64,000 nucleotides of DNA from Ectobius pallidus. Lineage: Eukaryota; Arthropoda; Insecta; Blattodea; Ectobiidae. The notes beneath the pieces are model-generated. The model was not told where the DNA came from. It made no database searches and worked only from the letters and a program-made list of their open reading frames with translations. Where the stretch lies: the NCBI GenBank assembly GCA_964059195.1, contig CAXKWD010000005.1, positions 153,293,265 through 153,357,264 on the forward strand. The letters run 5' to 3'. Of the stretch, positions 10,236 through 21,670 are shown one piece after another. The stretch's first letter is position 1. Each line of letters begins with the position of its first letter. The position numbers and the translations under genes are program-made.

Positions 10236-11369
10236 ATGCGTGTTTGGAAAGGATGTTATTGTTCTGCTATAAATTGCAGTAACAATAAAGGAAGAAATCC
10301 TGAATTGCATTTCTTCACTTTCCCAAAAGATCCAGAAAGGTAAGAAGAAAAATACGTAATATTTATTGTATGCCTGCTGGCTTACTCTTGACACATGTTC
10401 TGGTGTGGTTATGTTTACATTTACTTTAATGTAATATTTTTATCTTTAATTATGTTGTAATTTCTAACAATAGATACTAATGAAATGAAAATGTCAGCAG
10501 TCTATATCACGGTTAAAGATAACAATATTTAGGATGTCGTATTGTGATCGCTTAAGATAACACAATATTTGCTGCGGTGCAGCTTATTTCCTATGTGCAT
10601 TGTAATGTATATGTCAGGGCCGGTTATGTATACAAACATGTGTGCCGTGTTGGCAGTCAAGAATGGCTATGTGAGCTCTAATGCACATGGCCATTTTGCA
10701 GCATGTAGCCGATTTTTTTTCTTTGCTTGCACAAACCTGACAATCAAAGATCCACATGCCCGGTTGTAAGGATCAATGCTAAGGAATATCAGTGCACATA
10801 ACTCAATTTCGTAAAAAAGTGCACATAGCCGATTTTACAGGCGGTACGATATTTATTTTCTCGAACACGATGTAGGCGTAAAGATGACGAAAACATAATC
10901 TCACATCATAAATTCTCGGATACATGTGCCATTAAGGTGTTTGCGACAGTAAACTAACATGACATCATTATCCAAACCTAGGCAAGCAATAGGCTTACCT
11001 AAAATAGGCTACTGTTAAGAAGCGTATCTAGTCCAAGGTTTTTCCCACCTTTAAAATCAACGTTTAAGTTATAAATTATATTAAAGAGTGACCTTTGAAT
11101 ATAGGTTTGTCACACTGCTCGTCCTCAACTTCATTGTTGAGATTGTATTTTGTTTCTGTATCTTACGGCTTCGATCTACCTTCAATTGTTGTAATGATTT
11201 CAGGTGTAAAAAATGGGTCATCAATAGTCGGCGAGAAGACCTACTAACAAAAACTGTAAAATATTTAAATGTAAATTGCCGCCTATGTTTGGAACACTTC
11301 GAAAACAGCCAGTTTATGAATTCCAATAAGAACTCTTTAATTAAAACTGCTGTACCGACTGTATACTAA
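10236..11369 (+). CDS. THAP zinc-finger mini-protein (two exons)
   Basis: Coding exons are 10236-10339 and 11204-11369, joined in phase through AG|GTAAGA and TTTCAG|G. The product is 89 residues and is nearly nothing but a THAP domain. It shows C9-x4-C14 near the N-terminus, FFTFPKDPER (26-35), the conserved Trp39, C63-x2-H66 completing the C2CH zinc site, and AVPTVY as the last six residues, matching the AVPTIF box that closes THAP domains. THAP domains bind DNA; known proteins continue with a coiled coil, transposase or other region, which is absent here. A G lies at -3 of the ATG, and AATAAA follows at 11517. It may be a domesticated or truncated piece of a THAP (P-element-like) transposase or a transcription factor. 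Upstream noncoding exons cannot be excluded. Confidence 0.8.
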
Positions 11370-11516
11370 AAGCAGTTTTGGATTATTAGAAATTGAGAAA
11401 TATTGATAGAAACCTATATTTTTATTTGAATTTTGTATTGTATCTTATGTAATATTGTATTATTTTTGTAAAATAATGACATTTCTATTCTAATGTAATA
11501 TTAGGCTACTTTTTAA

Positions 11517-11522
11517 AATAAA
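11517..11522 (+). terminator. Candidate poly(A) signal of the THAP gene
   Basis: AATAAA lies 148 bp after the THAP stop codon on the same strand. It is the first such hexamer after the stop that I noticed. Confidence 0.45.
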
Positions 11523-11867
11523 AATGAGTTATAATTGGTTTTCCAAGAATCATCTTGAAGTTATTAAAACTTGTAATAAGAATAGCCCTAGGAACTGCAG
11601 TGCAAGTTACAGGTAAGTGGCATTTAAAAATTGTGCCTGATCTTAACTAAAATATAATACATGCTTCATTGTTTCTTAAATTTAAAATTCAGTTTTGAAA
11701 GAAGATTTTTTTCTCTTATTATAACATATTTTGTTATGTGTTTATGCATTTTCCCAAGTTATTTTATATGGTGAGAATGCAGTTTTACTCAACCGCCGCA
11801 TGGAGCGCTAGTGTCGCCCAGCTAACAAGTTGTCATAGGACTTTTAACACACAGTTTCCTTACTGTA

Positions 11868-11935
11868 TTAACTGTGGTTCAAGTCCCAGTGTCGGAGGAA
11901 TTTTTCTCCTAAAATTTTCTCATATGTGGGTATAT
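11868..11935 (+). mobile_element. SINE type 2, 3' fragment
   Basis: Contains GGTTCAAGTCCCAGTGTCGG then AGGAATTTTTCTCCT. It is the B-box half and body of the SINE seen at 53266-53400, without the A-box half. Confidence 0.6.
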
Positions 11936-12332
11936 TATAATGCAACATGTGGCAAACCTGTGCCGAAATTCAGCAGCTCTAGAACTGGGTAATGTAATGA
12001 TCAGATATTGGTGTAGGCCTACGTTTTTAGAAAAAGTGTCCCATTCCAAACTATACCAATAAGGGAGAACAAAGTTGAAGCGTGCCATTCTCGCCTCAAC
12101 ATTCATCGGGAAATTGTACAATGCATTGTTGGGTGGAATGAGAAGACAGACGTGTAGTGCCTAATTTTAAAGAGAGCGAAATTCTGTATCCTCCAAGAGC
12201 TTATTTAGGACGCTTATCCAAACATCAGAAAAGAGATCTTCAAGAAATGAAAATATTTGTTCTCCAGAGAACCCAAATGTACTGTTCCAACTTACTTCAT
12301 GATCATAAGAAAAATGAAGATGAATTTTATTA

Positions 12333-12665
12333 AGTGGCCGAGATGGTAACGTCTTGGAATCGCATTCGAGAAGTCGCAGGTTCAAATCCCGTGGCCGGTC
12401 AAATCCAATTTGACATGGGTTTTCTCATGGTTTCTTCAGTCGTGAATGCCGAATTAGATATTTAATACCAAGAATCATCCTCTCCATTTCATCTTGTATC
12501 ATATCCATTTAAATTAATATAAGTTAGTATGAAATTAACTCCGTAAATCACACTAACAATAGAAAATAATTGACAATCAATAGTTCCGTGGCCTATCCTA
12601 CTGTAAGGACCCAGATCCCGAACTCCTGATAGGGCCTCGAAGCTAAAAGGGGAATAAATACAGCT
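12333..12665 (+). mobile_element. tRNA-derived SINE, type 3
   Basis: The head AAGTGGCCGAGATGGTAACG (A box) and GCAGGTTCAAATCCCG (B box) resembles a tRNA-Ser/Leu-type sequence. A body of about 260 bp follows with GTCGTGAATGCC and CCTACTGTAAGGACCCAGAT. A second, partial copy lies in reverse at 19884-19965. No clean TSD was found. Confidence 0.65.
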
Positions 12666-14429
12666 GAAAAAAATATTTGATTTCAGACTTGATGTTGTTA
12701 CGCAGTGAAACGTGACTTACCTCCCTTTTCCTCTGGGGTCTTCTACAATAATTATTAAATAACATTTTCTTAAACTATTCATCCAATGGAATTGAATGTC
12801 AGTAGTTTTAAAAATCCATTCTTTCCCTCTATTCAAATGCTCGTAATTTGGATGGCCCATAATTCTGTTAATGTCGGCTAACATTTTTTATTGAAAAAGT
12901 GTATAAATGATTTTTATCCGAATCTGTATGGACCCATTTTCGAGTCCTTTTTTCCCCTGTAATACGAGTTTAATTGTGGAAACAATCTGCTCTACCTGGA
13001 GTCCTTGAGAACTTTCCTGAAGGTTATGCAGTCAGAACTCTGCGTGGAGTTAATGAATATGCACGCAACCGCTTTATACATGTACAGTAGTTTATTTACG
13101 TCAGTGTAATTTATATTAAGTTATTACATTTCATATTCCTATTTCGTAAATTCTGGATTTCTTCTCTTTTACTTCTCTTGCGTAATGTAGAACCTACGTT
13201 AAGTAGCCTAATGTTCGTAAAGAATAAGCTACCATTTTCATACAAATTTTTATTTTTTAGTCAATTTTGTGTATTTCTCCAGAATTTTTATAGCTTATTT
13301 TTAAAGTATTTTTAAGTAATCAAAATTCAGGTCCTGGTTATGAGGATGTCAGTTCTCTGCCTACCGAAGAACTTGAGTGGAGGAATAGGTTGAACGTGAA
13401 AGGCTAGTGAATCGGTTCAAAGATCGTTTAGAGATCAAGTTGAGAGATTCCTTATTGTTCAAATTTCTTTTATGAATTTCGTTTTGCCTTCCAACTAGGT
13501 GCTATATCACTTATTTATGAGCGATTATCTCCGAAATACCAAACATGCGAAACGCCATCGCCCATCACGACTCCAATAAATTTAACAAAGTAAATGGGGG
13601 CGTGGAAGACCTAGATCAATAACAATATCAATTTTCAAAATTAGCTGCACCATTGAAAAATAATAGTCACCGACGAGCTATGCTGTATACTTAACAATAC
13701 TGTTCTCCGAAGCAAAGAACTTCCCTGTGAGGAATGCAAGGAATGTGACAGTTGCGCGCGCAAGCATGCCGGCGACCAATAAGAATCAGCCTAGCCACCT
13801 GTGATGGTACCCCTCACCACCTCCTCCGCCGGAGCAATATATCGCCTCTTGCCCCTCTGGTCAGCAGTGCACCCCGCAGGGAAGTGCTCTGCTTTGGACT
13901 ACAGTACCTTGCGTCGAAACGGCCTGTTTTCAAGGAGTCTGCGTTAAATAATCCGTAAATAATTTAACTGCCGGTATAAATGATAAATTATATTAATTAT
14001 GAACAAATATAACAATTCTAATTTTACAGAAGTATAAAGGAGCTATATAATTCTTAAGTATCGAAGATTCTGTATGAAGTTGTGAATTGGCAGAGATGTG
14101 GGTAATCGGACAACATTAACGGACAAGGTTTCGTTTGTATTTCTCTTCTTTTAGGACGAGAAAAGTCTGTCATTTTTTAATGTTTTAAACTATAACATAT
14201 TATTATGTAAAGCAACGAGTAAAACTAATTCAAAATTGAAGAAACCCCTATTTTGAGAAACGTTTTCTCCTTGTATTTATGGAAAGGGCTTGGTCAACAT
14301 TAAACTGAACAGAAAATGCGTTTTCCTTAATAATGGTTATCCAAAACTTTTTTTTTGTAGTCTTGCGGACCACCGCTATATTATGATATAAAGTACCCTT
14401 TTTTAAGTTAGGATACACACAGTTACATT
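12666..14429. other. No recognisable gene
   Basis: Mostly AT-rich. A local GC-rich patch (13750-13930) with CACCACCTCCTCCGCC looks like part of an old repeat, but I could not match it to anything else in the window. Confidence 0.35.
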
Positions 14430-14437
14430 GATTTAAT

Positions 14438-14932
14438 CAGTGATGGGGAAAGTACAATTGGGCTGAATTACAATTACCTGAGAGACATTTTACTTAATTA
14501 CAATTACAAATTACTTTTTCAAAAAGTAATCAGTAAAATTACAATTACATTTACAATTACTTTACAAAATGGCAGTACCTAAAAATTCCTTATTTTTGGT
14601 TAGTTTTGGGCACAAGCCCAAATTATTAATGAACAAACAAAGAAAAAAAAAACACACCAATGAGAATATTTTCGGAAACATTGAGGAACTTTTTGTTCAT
14701 ATTAACTCTAACTTGGATGTTAGTTGCAAAAACAGTAATGATGACGATATATCAAACGAGAATGATACTAATACTATCGACTACTAAATGTAACAGTTAC
14801 AATTTTATTTCCAGAAGTAAATTACAAGTAGAAATTACAATTTTTTTCAAGTATTGATTACAAGTCAATGGGACCAAAAAAGGAATTTTTACTGTAATCC
14901 GATTACTTTTACTCAATTACTTCCCATCACTG
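14438..14932. mobile_element. hAT-type MITE (CAGTGATGGG ends)
   Basis: Ends CAGTGATGGGGAA and (reverse) CAGTGATGGGAA are flanked by an exact 8-bp TSD GATTTAAT at 14430-14437 and 14933-14940. The subterminal regions are rich in ATTACAATTAC repeats on both sides. An open frame at 14569-14787 lies inside but has no transposase feature. Confidence 0.88.
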
Positions 14933-15009
14933 GATTTAATTCCATTATACAATCATATAAACTAGTTTGCTTTGTCATAGAATAAAACTATATTACGGTC
15001 TTATCACGT

Positions 15010-15290
15010 AGGGCCCGGATGTTAATGACATGTCATACTTACTTCCTGACTTTTATTTCAGTCATAGCATTGTTTTAAGCAAGAATTGTTCGTTCCTGAT
15101 TACTTTTAGACATATTCTAATACGTTACATATTTGCATGTTTAGAATTTTGCCGTTTTGGGCATATTGTACACTTTTTTTCGATTTTAGGTTATATGTAG
15201 GTAACATTTATGGATATTATTTTATATTCAGAAGAGTTAAATAGTTGATATATTTTATGTTTCTGTCTGTATTCTGAAAATTATTAATTC
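15010..15290 (+). mobile_element. Left part of a MULE-like MITE (family 2)
   Basis: The end AGGGCCCGGATGTTAATGAC matches the end of the element at 50258-50686 (AGGGTTCGGATGTTTATGAC). No opposite TIR was found, so the copy is truncated. The right limit is approximate. Confidence 0.5.
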
Positions 15291-15611
15291 CTAAAAAGAG
15301 TAATTGGTATTTTCGTCTCACAGTCAATGGAATGCGGCCTAGTTATTACTAGTTACAGCTAGAACTGTCCAGTCTTCCAAATCGTCCGATTTTTCGATAT
15401 GGTTTTTAAATTACTAGATAGGCTAGATTTTGATATTAAAATTACGGTACTTGGCAATACTGTAGGCTATATTTTATTACAATGTACACGTATTTTCACT
15501 GTAAAAAGAAACAAACTTGCTGATATAATTGTTTAATTAATTATTTAATTACTGCAGGCGCAAGTAACGTACAGGTACTGTATATAACGTACATTGAACT
15601 ATACTTAGACC

Positions 15612-16334
15612 CAGTGGCGATTATTCCATATAGGATGTGAGGATCATCCTACACTTCATAATTGATCAACATAAATGTTTACTAGCATTCATTGTCAAAA
15701 TTAAAACAATAAATTGACAAAACAGCGTTATTGTAGAGCACTCGGGAAGGAAGTTAGCGGTTCCTTTTTGAGCAGGTTGGTATTTGCGAGGACGTCCTCA
15801 GTCACTCACTGTTGATGTTACGTAGTCCATGCCGTTGTTAAAGCTCTTGGGCATGTGAAGGGGGAGGTGGGAAGAGAAAAGGTAGTGGAAGCCAGTTTCA
15901 TATGGACGAAGTTGAGGACGTCTTACAGTCCTTCCTCACATCTGTTTTGTGTTCCTCACGTTCGACAGCTTGTTTTCTAAGAGGGGAGTGATCATATTTT
16001 TATTAATATTTATTTATTTATTTATTTCATTTCTTGGTATATATTATAGGCCTAGCTATTATTAAACTTTACAGTGCTGTTTATATTTCAATATAAGTAT
16101 TCCTGGAGTAATATCAAGTTTGATATCAACTATGAAAATTATAGCGGAATAGCTCATTTCCGTAAACGACAGTTTTCATACGTGGTTAAATCTTTTCATA
16201 TTTTAGGATAAAGCATTACTGTATTAAATTTACATCTCAGCCTTTATGTATTTTTTACGGCGACGCATACTTTTAGTCCCTGGTGAAGTGGAAGAAAAGA
16301 CCTTACGGTCTTAACTTCTCCAGGTTAAATAAAC

Positions 16335-16386
<52 letters not shown>

Positions 16387-16474
16387 TATTATTATGTACG
16401 TCAATAGCAGTGAATGGGTTAATTCGCTCTCTCCACACCATCCTACACAACTAAAAAACCAGGAGTCGCCACTG
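15612..16474. mobile_element. hAT-type element (CAGTGGCGA ends)
   Basis: Ends CAGTGGCGATT and (reverse) CAGTGGCGACT are flanked by an exact 8-bp TSD CTTAGACC at 15604-15611 and 16475-16482. It contains GAGGACGTCCTCA-like sequence and, near its right side, AGACCTTACGGTCTTAACTT plus a (TTA)n run that resembles the 3' tail of another retroelement nested within. No transposase is seen. The ends resemble those of 30529-32578. Confidence 0.88.
16337..16391. repeat. (TTA)n microsatellite
   Basis: About 17 TTA triplets directly after GGTTAAATAAAC, the usual layout of a non-LTR retroelement tail. Confidence 0.9.
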
Positions 16475-16979
16475 CTTAGACCTATTGTGTGTACTACATG
16501 GCCGTGCGGAAGGTGCTCCTCTGAGAATTTTGTTTACACATAAATCTGTAAACTGAATTACTATAAGCAACTAATATGAAGTTAGGCTTAGATTTCCACA
16601 TACTGTAATATGAGTTATTTAAACAAAAACTAGAAAAGTGAGTGGTAACAGCTGACTGACTACCTTTGATATGAGCGTGTAGGAATAACACAGCCCAAAA
16701 ATAAAAGAACTTTCTGTTTGGTGTCTCAGATGTTTTACCGGATTTTGGCTACACTTAGTGTGCTTATTCCGAATATGTAAGCAGTTTTTCTCTACCAGCT
16801 CTACTTTTATATAGATTTTATTCGTGAACTCTTAGTCTAGCGAAACAAAATCTTGCTTGATAATATAGCTAGTGAGGGTTCTTGACCATACTTTGGACAC
16901 GTAGGACGAAAATTGTACGAAGTACTGAAAATCTAAAATCTGGATTATTTTTTGGCCCTCAAATTGACAGCTCATAAGT

Positions 16980-17630
16980 AGGGACCGGATTCTTAGGTTT
17001 TTACCTATTTTTTTCCTTACTTCCAAAACAAAAAGCGCTCATACACTTTTTCGAATCATGTCCATAGGATTCACCCACATTAATTCTGTGGCACCTAAAA
17101 ATACCTAAATGGGGTATAAAAACCTAAATATACCTAAACGGGATGTAAAACTTAAAATATCTATTTTAGGCTACTTTTTTGTCTTTTTTGTTTGTCAGTT
17201 GAGGAATCGACATTTTGCGGAGAGACAATAATTTTTGTCGGGTTGAAATTAATACCACCAGCGTTTCGTTCAACCCACTGTCGTCTAGGATGGACAGTAT
17301 CAAGAGAGGAAGTGTAAGAGTACCGGTGTATTCCTTACTGTAACCAGGAAATATGAGGCAATCTTATTTTCACTGCTTCTTTTGATTGTTTATGCTTTCT
17401 TTTTTCAATTGTATAATATTGTCCTAAAGCAAGTTTACACAAATTTAAGTCAATTTTGTTAAGTTAAACTTCAAAAGTATTATGTATTGAATCCTATGTA
17501 GCACATTTAAATTCATTAAACCAATTATTCTACCAGAAAACGATATTTTGGAGAAAAAACCTAAAAGAAACTATTTCACCTAATGGAAAACCTAAAACAG
17601 TGTTTTTAAAAACCTAAAAATCCGGTCCCT
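16980..17630 (+). mobile_element. MULE-like MITE family 1, copy 1
   Basis: TIRs of at least 23 bp (AGGGACCGGATTCTTAGG and its reverse with one change). They are flanked by near-identical 10-bp repeats GCTCATAAGT (16970-16979) and ACTTATAAGT (17631-17640); both differences are transitions. A 9-10-bp TSD points to the Mutator superfamily. ACCTAAA is iterated near both ends. The element is about 650 bp and is related along its length to 56139-56762, which is inverted. Confidence 0.82.
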
Positions 17631-17640
17631 ACTTATAAGT

Positions 17641-18177
17641 CATAAACGACCGTACAATATGTGATATTATCAATTTTCTGGAAGACCCCATGTTATATTA
17701 TTGTAATGTTAGTGTGTTGCTTTTTTCTTCACATGATTTTTAGAAGCTAAAAATAGGCACTTCTTTATTTATATCAAACGTAAAATGGTATAATAAGCAT
17801 AATGGTAATACCATATCTCACAAAACTAAAGCTGATAGGGCAAAACTAATGGCACATTTGGCATCAGCGACCTAAATATACCCTAGAATAAGTATAAATT
17901 CTAAGGCACCAAAATGGCTGTTGGTCTGTGTACAGTAATTAATTCCACTAAACTTAAAATCATTTCCAGCCAAGAAATTTATTCTAATAAAGGTAAAGCA
18001 ACATATGTAGTCTATCCCATTTCATATGAATAGTAGGCCTATCTGGGAAATTGTAAGGGGTAGAAAAAGTCATGTGAGTGTACATTATTAAATTTTTACT
18101 GTGTATCCATAGTCATAGATCCAACTACAGTAAACCAAGGATATGGATGATGATATGATAATAGTAGGCTAGTAGTA
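17641..18177. other. No recognisable gene
   Basis: AT-rich spacer with no exon, TIR or tRNA-like box seen. Confidence 0.35.

Positions 18178-18236
<59 letters not shown>
18178..18236. repeat. (AAT)n microsatellite
   Basis: About 19 AAT triplets in a row. It creates an artificial poly-Ile open frame on the minus strand. Confidence 0.9.
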
Positions 18237-18750
18237 GTGGTTGTAGTAATAATAGCATAGTGATGGTAGTGGTGACAATAATTTGTTCATTCCCCCTAAT
18301 AGGCAATATTTCTGCGGAAGTCCATGGTATAGGACGTCCAACTTTTTGTTCTTTGTTTCGATCTGCATTTTCAAATCGGTTATAAGGAAATTCCGAGAAT
18401 GTTCATTAGAGTTCTACCATTATCTCCAATTTAGATGATAGATGAAGATTTTTGCTGCAGCCCAAGGTTATGTTGACCCACGCTTGACGTGCTTACTGCA
18501 ATATTACTATAACAGCTGTAACTATATCCCATCTAAATGACCTTATCCTTGACAAAGTAACCATGATACCAACTAAAAGGACGTTTAGGTATATTTGAGG
18601 GATCTCTAAACCTTAAGAGCCGGAAAGCTATTGCATTTAATGGTCAAAGGAATTTTTAGAGTTATCAGTACAAAATGTATAATTTTTCTGCCAAATGTTG
18701 CGAATTATATTAAAACTTTTATTAAATGAAAATGGAAAATTGCTCTTTTA

Positions 18751-19281
18751 TGCCCGGTTTCTATAAACTCGCAAAATACCTATGGGTAAATTATCCAGTG
18801 GACAGAATTTACAAAAGAATAACTTTTACAAACTCAAACAATTTTAAGGTAACAATAGCTCACCTTGGGAGAGTAAAACAGAGCCAGCCCTACCATGGTA
18901 GGAGGCCCTTGCCCTATAAGGGATTGTGTCGGGCTTATTTATTTATTTTATTTATTAATCACATACACTTGTGGCGAGTTTCTAGATAAATGTCCTCTGG
19001 GTAAATATGAAAATGACAGAAAAAATGTTCCTATAAACTCGGGCTAGATCTTTCCAAGGGTAAATCGTCGGGTTAATTTACCCTTTCATGGATGGCTGGA
19101 TAAAATTTAACCTCTCATAGGATCAATAATAATTTAAACAATGAGAATCAAAGCCTTTCTGAATTAAATTAACTGTACAACTCCTAGGCCTTCCTCATTA
19201 TATCATTGTGGGTGATTAGGAACTAATTTGCCCATGGATAATTTACCCATAGGTATTTCACGAGTTTATAGAAACCGGGCA
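18751..19281. mobile_element. Harbinger-like MITE, TTA TSD
   Basis: Long TIRs of 47 bp with two mismatches (18751-18797 and 19235-19281), beginning TGCCCGGTTTCTATAAACTC. Flanks are TTA on both sides (18748-18750 and 19282-19284), the 3-bp target of PIF/Harbinger elements. CTATAAACTCGGGC recurs internally near 19031. A short tail-like piece (AGGAGGCCCTTGCCC..., about 18895-18960), also seen at 51376-51420, sits inside. Confidence 0.8.
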
Positions 19282-19789
19282 TTAGAGAGGTGGTTGCTAA
19301 CAAGGATAGGATATATTCAGAGAACGTGTTACTGGGCTTTTGATCCATTCAAGCAGTGGCATGTTAACCTTTTCACTGCTACTGACGTACATATATGTCA
19401 CCGCAAAAATTGCAATTAAGGCCGAGAAATAAGCATAATAGATTTATGTTTTATTTGGAATATGAAAACATTTATTCTCAAATTAAAATTGTCATCCATA
19501 GAAACCAGGCAGTTCATTAAAATTTCCCCAATTGATTTTAATCTTATAACCCACTGGTGACTATAGTTGATGAATGTTTATATCAAAATATAGTGAATAA
19601 AGTGTCAGATTGTTTTCTCATGTTCCTGTAATACATTTTGGTGGCATAGATTACGTTGGAATTAAACATTTCAACACATTTAAAATTTTAACCTTAGATT
19701 TTAGAACTGAATTACACTTTTTCGGCTGATTTTCGTGCTGACTGTCGACTTTCATTTTCACAAATTCCTTTGACTAATTCCAAAAAGAA

Positions 19790-20365
19790 TAAAATCAGGT
19801 AAGTTGATGTAACGAAGTGCCAGCATGTTTTTGTTTAATCAGTTATCATTGCAATTATGATATGCAGAAAAAAAGTCAAATTGGCCGGTTTCGGGATTGG
19901 AACCATAGAACTCCAGAATGTGAGGCCAAGACGTTACCATCTCAGCCACCTGGGTCAGTTTAACAGTCTAGTTGGATAAGCGCATGTAAAGCAACTCATA
20001 GCTAACTGTATTTTAATTACCAAAGCCTTATAAGATCACAGTAAAACAATTGACTATGTTGTCATGATAACTGATTTGCATTTCATAAATTCTTTCGAAT
20101 ACGTATATTACCATAAGATAGGCACTAAATTGAGCATTACTCCGAAACAGATCAACCGATTTTATCCAATATCAATAGACGTCTTCTTATGGACATTATA
20201 AATGTGTATACCAAGTTTCATAAAAATCCGGTAAAGCGTATTTGAGTTACCGCGTCTTTAAAATAGACACTAAATTGGGTTTTACTCCGGTACCGGTCTA
20301 CCGATTTGGTCCAAAATCAGTAGACGTCTTCCCATGTACATTATAAATGAGTGTACAAAGTTTTC
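19790..20365 (-). repeat. Interspersed repeat family B, copy 2
   Basis: Shares TTTAATCAGT.ATCATTGC, ATATTACCATAAGATAGGCA and GAAAATCCGGTAAAGCG-type blocks with the copies at 3745, 51740 and 58189. The terminal portion is partly duplicated (about 20266-20350). A SINE type 3 fragment interrupts it at 19884-19965. Confidence 0.55.
19884..19965 (-). mobile_element. SINE type 3 head fragment
   Basis: Reverse strand reads GGCTGAGATGGTAACGTCTT (A box) and GGTTCCAATCCCG (B box). It is inserted in repeat family B and matches the head of 12333-12665. Confidence 0.6.
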
Positions 20366-21149
20366 ACTTTATTCCTTCATGTCACTTGAATCGAGTAGCA
20401 AAATGTCTGGTTTAGATAGGTTGTCCATCTGGAAAACAGAGCTATGACAGATGGGCATCCTTGTTGTATTCTGTTTTGATGATGAAAATAAAATAAAATA
20501 TTTGCATCCACTGAATGCAAATTGTATTTGTTAAGGGTTTGGAAACTATTTAAGAACATACAGTGTTATAGAAGGAGCCTACTGACATAATCATTAATGG
20601 CATTCTACTACTCAGCTATTGTCAAATACAATGAAAGTGTTTGAGAAAAGGAGTTCTTATGTCCACACGATGCCGTTGACCTTAACTAATTAATGATATT
20701 AAAAGTTATTCATGTTAAGTCCACAAAATTCCACTGTAGCGCTACATTATCAGAATTATGGGTCATTTGTAAATAATTGAACCTGCCTGTTGGAGAATCC
20801 ATTGACATAGCTTGTGTGCAATGGATATGACTGTTGGTTCAGACCTTTTGTAGCATTATCAGTTCATAGATAAGTGTCACTCAAGATAACTTTAATACTG
20901 TTGTAAAACCTGAGGATTTTAGAGATAGTAAATTCCCATTTTGTGGTACTTGTATGTCATGTCCATCTGTCTGTCTGTGTGTGTGTGTGCAAAGCCAAGC
21001 CAAATCTAAGGCACACAGAGTTTTGAAATTTTGAACATAGATGGACTGAAGATATATTCAAATGCACCTCGAAGCTAGATTTTTAATTCTGCTTTTTGTT
21101 CACAAGTTATGAGAAAAAAAAAAGAACTTTTTTTTTCTATTGAAGCACT
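20366..21149. other. No recognisable gene
   Basis: A (TG)n/(TCTG)n run lies near 20968-20990, followed by a repeat-like CAAAGCCAAGCCAAATCTAA block. No exon was identified. Confidence 0.35.
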
Positions 21150-21670
21150 TTACTTACTTACTCAATGGCAATAGACAATTCCTAAGCAAGCTAAAGGAGT
21201 ATTATCTATATTACGGAACCCAAAGGTTCATTGCTGCGCTTACCTGAGCCTGCCATTCAACCCTATTCTGTGCTAACTCCATCCAACCATCCCTCTCAAA
21301 TCCTACTTCTCTTAAATCTATCCTAATATTGTCCTCCCACCTAGTCTAGGTCATCCAAGTGATCTTTTCTCTTCAGGTCTCCCAGTCAATATTTTTAAGA
21401 TATGTCTTTCCTCCCCCATGCATGCAACATGTCCAGGCCATTTCATCCTCTGTGATTTAATTACCCTTACTATATCCAGTGACGAGTAAGGTTATGTAGC
21501 TCGTTTTTATGCAGTTTTCTCCAGTCCCCATTTTCATCTCTCTTAGGCCCAAATATTTTCCTAAGCATCCTGTTTTCAAATACTCTCAGATTATGTTCTT
21601 CACAAAGAGTAAGCGACCATGTCTCACATCCACATAAAACAATCGGCAAGATAATTGTCAGTTGTAAAAT
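21150..21670 (-). pseudogene. RTE-like LINE 3' fragment
   Basis: Minus-strand translation from about 21660 includes PIVLCGCETWSLTLCEEHNL, then RVFENRMLRKIFGPKRDENG and DWRKLHKNELHNL. The reading frame then breaks. It ends near 21150 with the family's ACTTACTCAATGGCAATAGA 3' end. It is the same family as 1640, 40230 and 42770. Confidence 0.72.

Noticed and set aside
14569..14857. Two overlapping plus-strand frames of 65-72 residues
   Set aside because: They lie inside a 495-bp hAT MITE and have no transposase or zinc-finger feature.
18096..18374. 92-residue minus-strand frame with a long poly-Ile stretch
   Set aside because: It is created by the (AAT)n microsatellite. There is no start context, domain or splice evidence.
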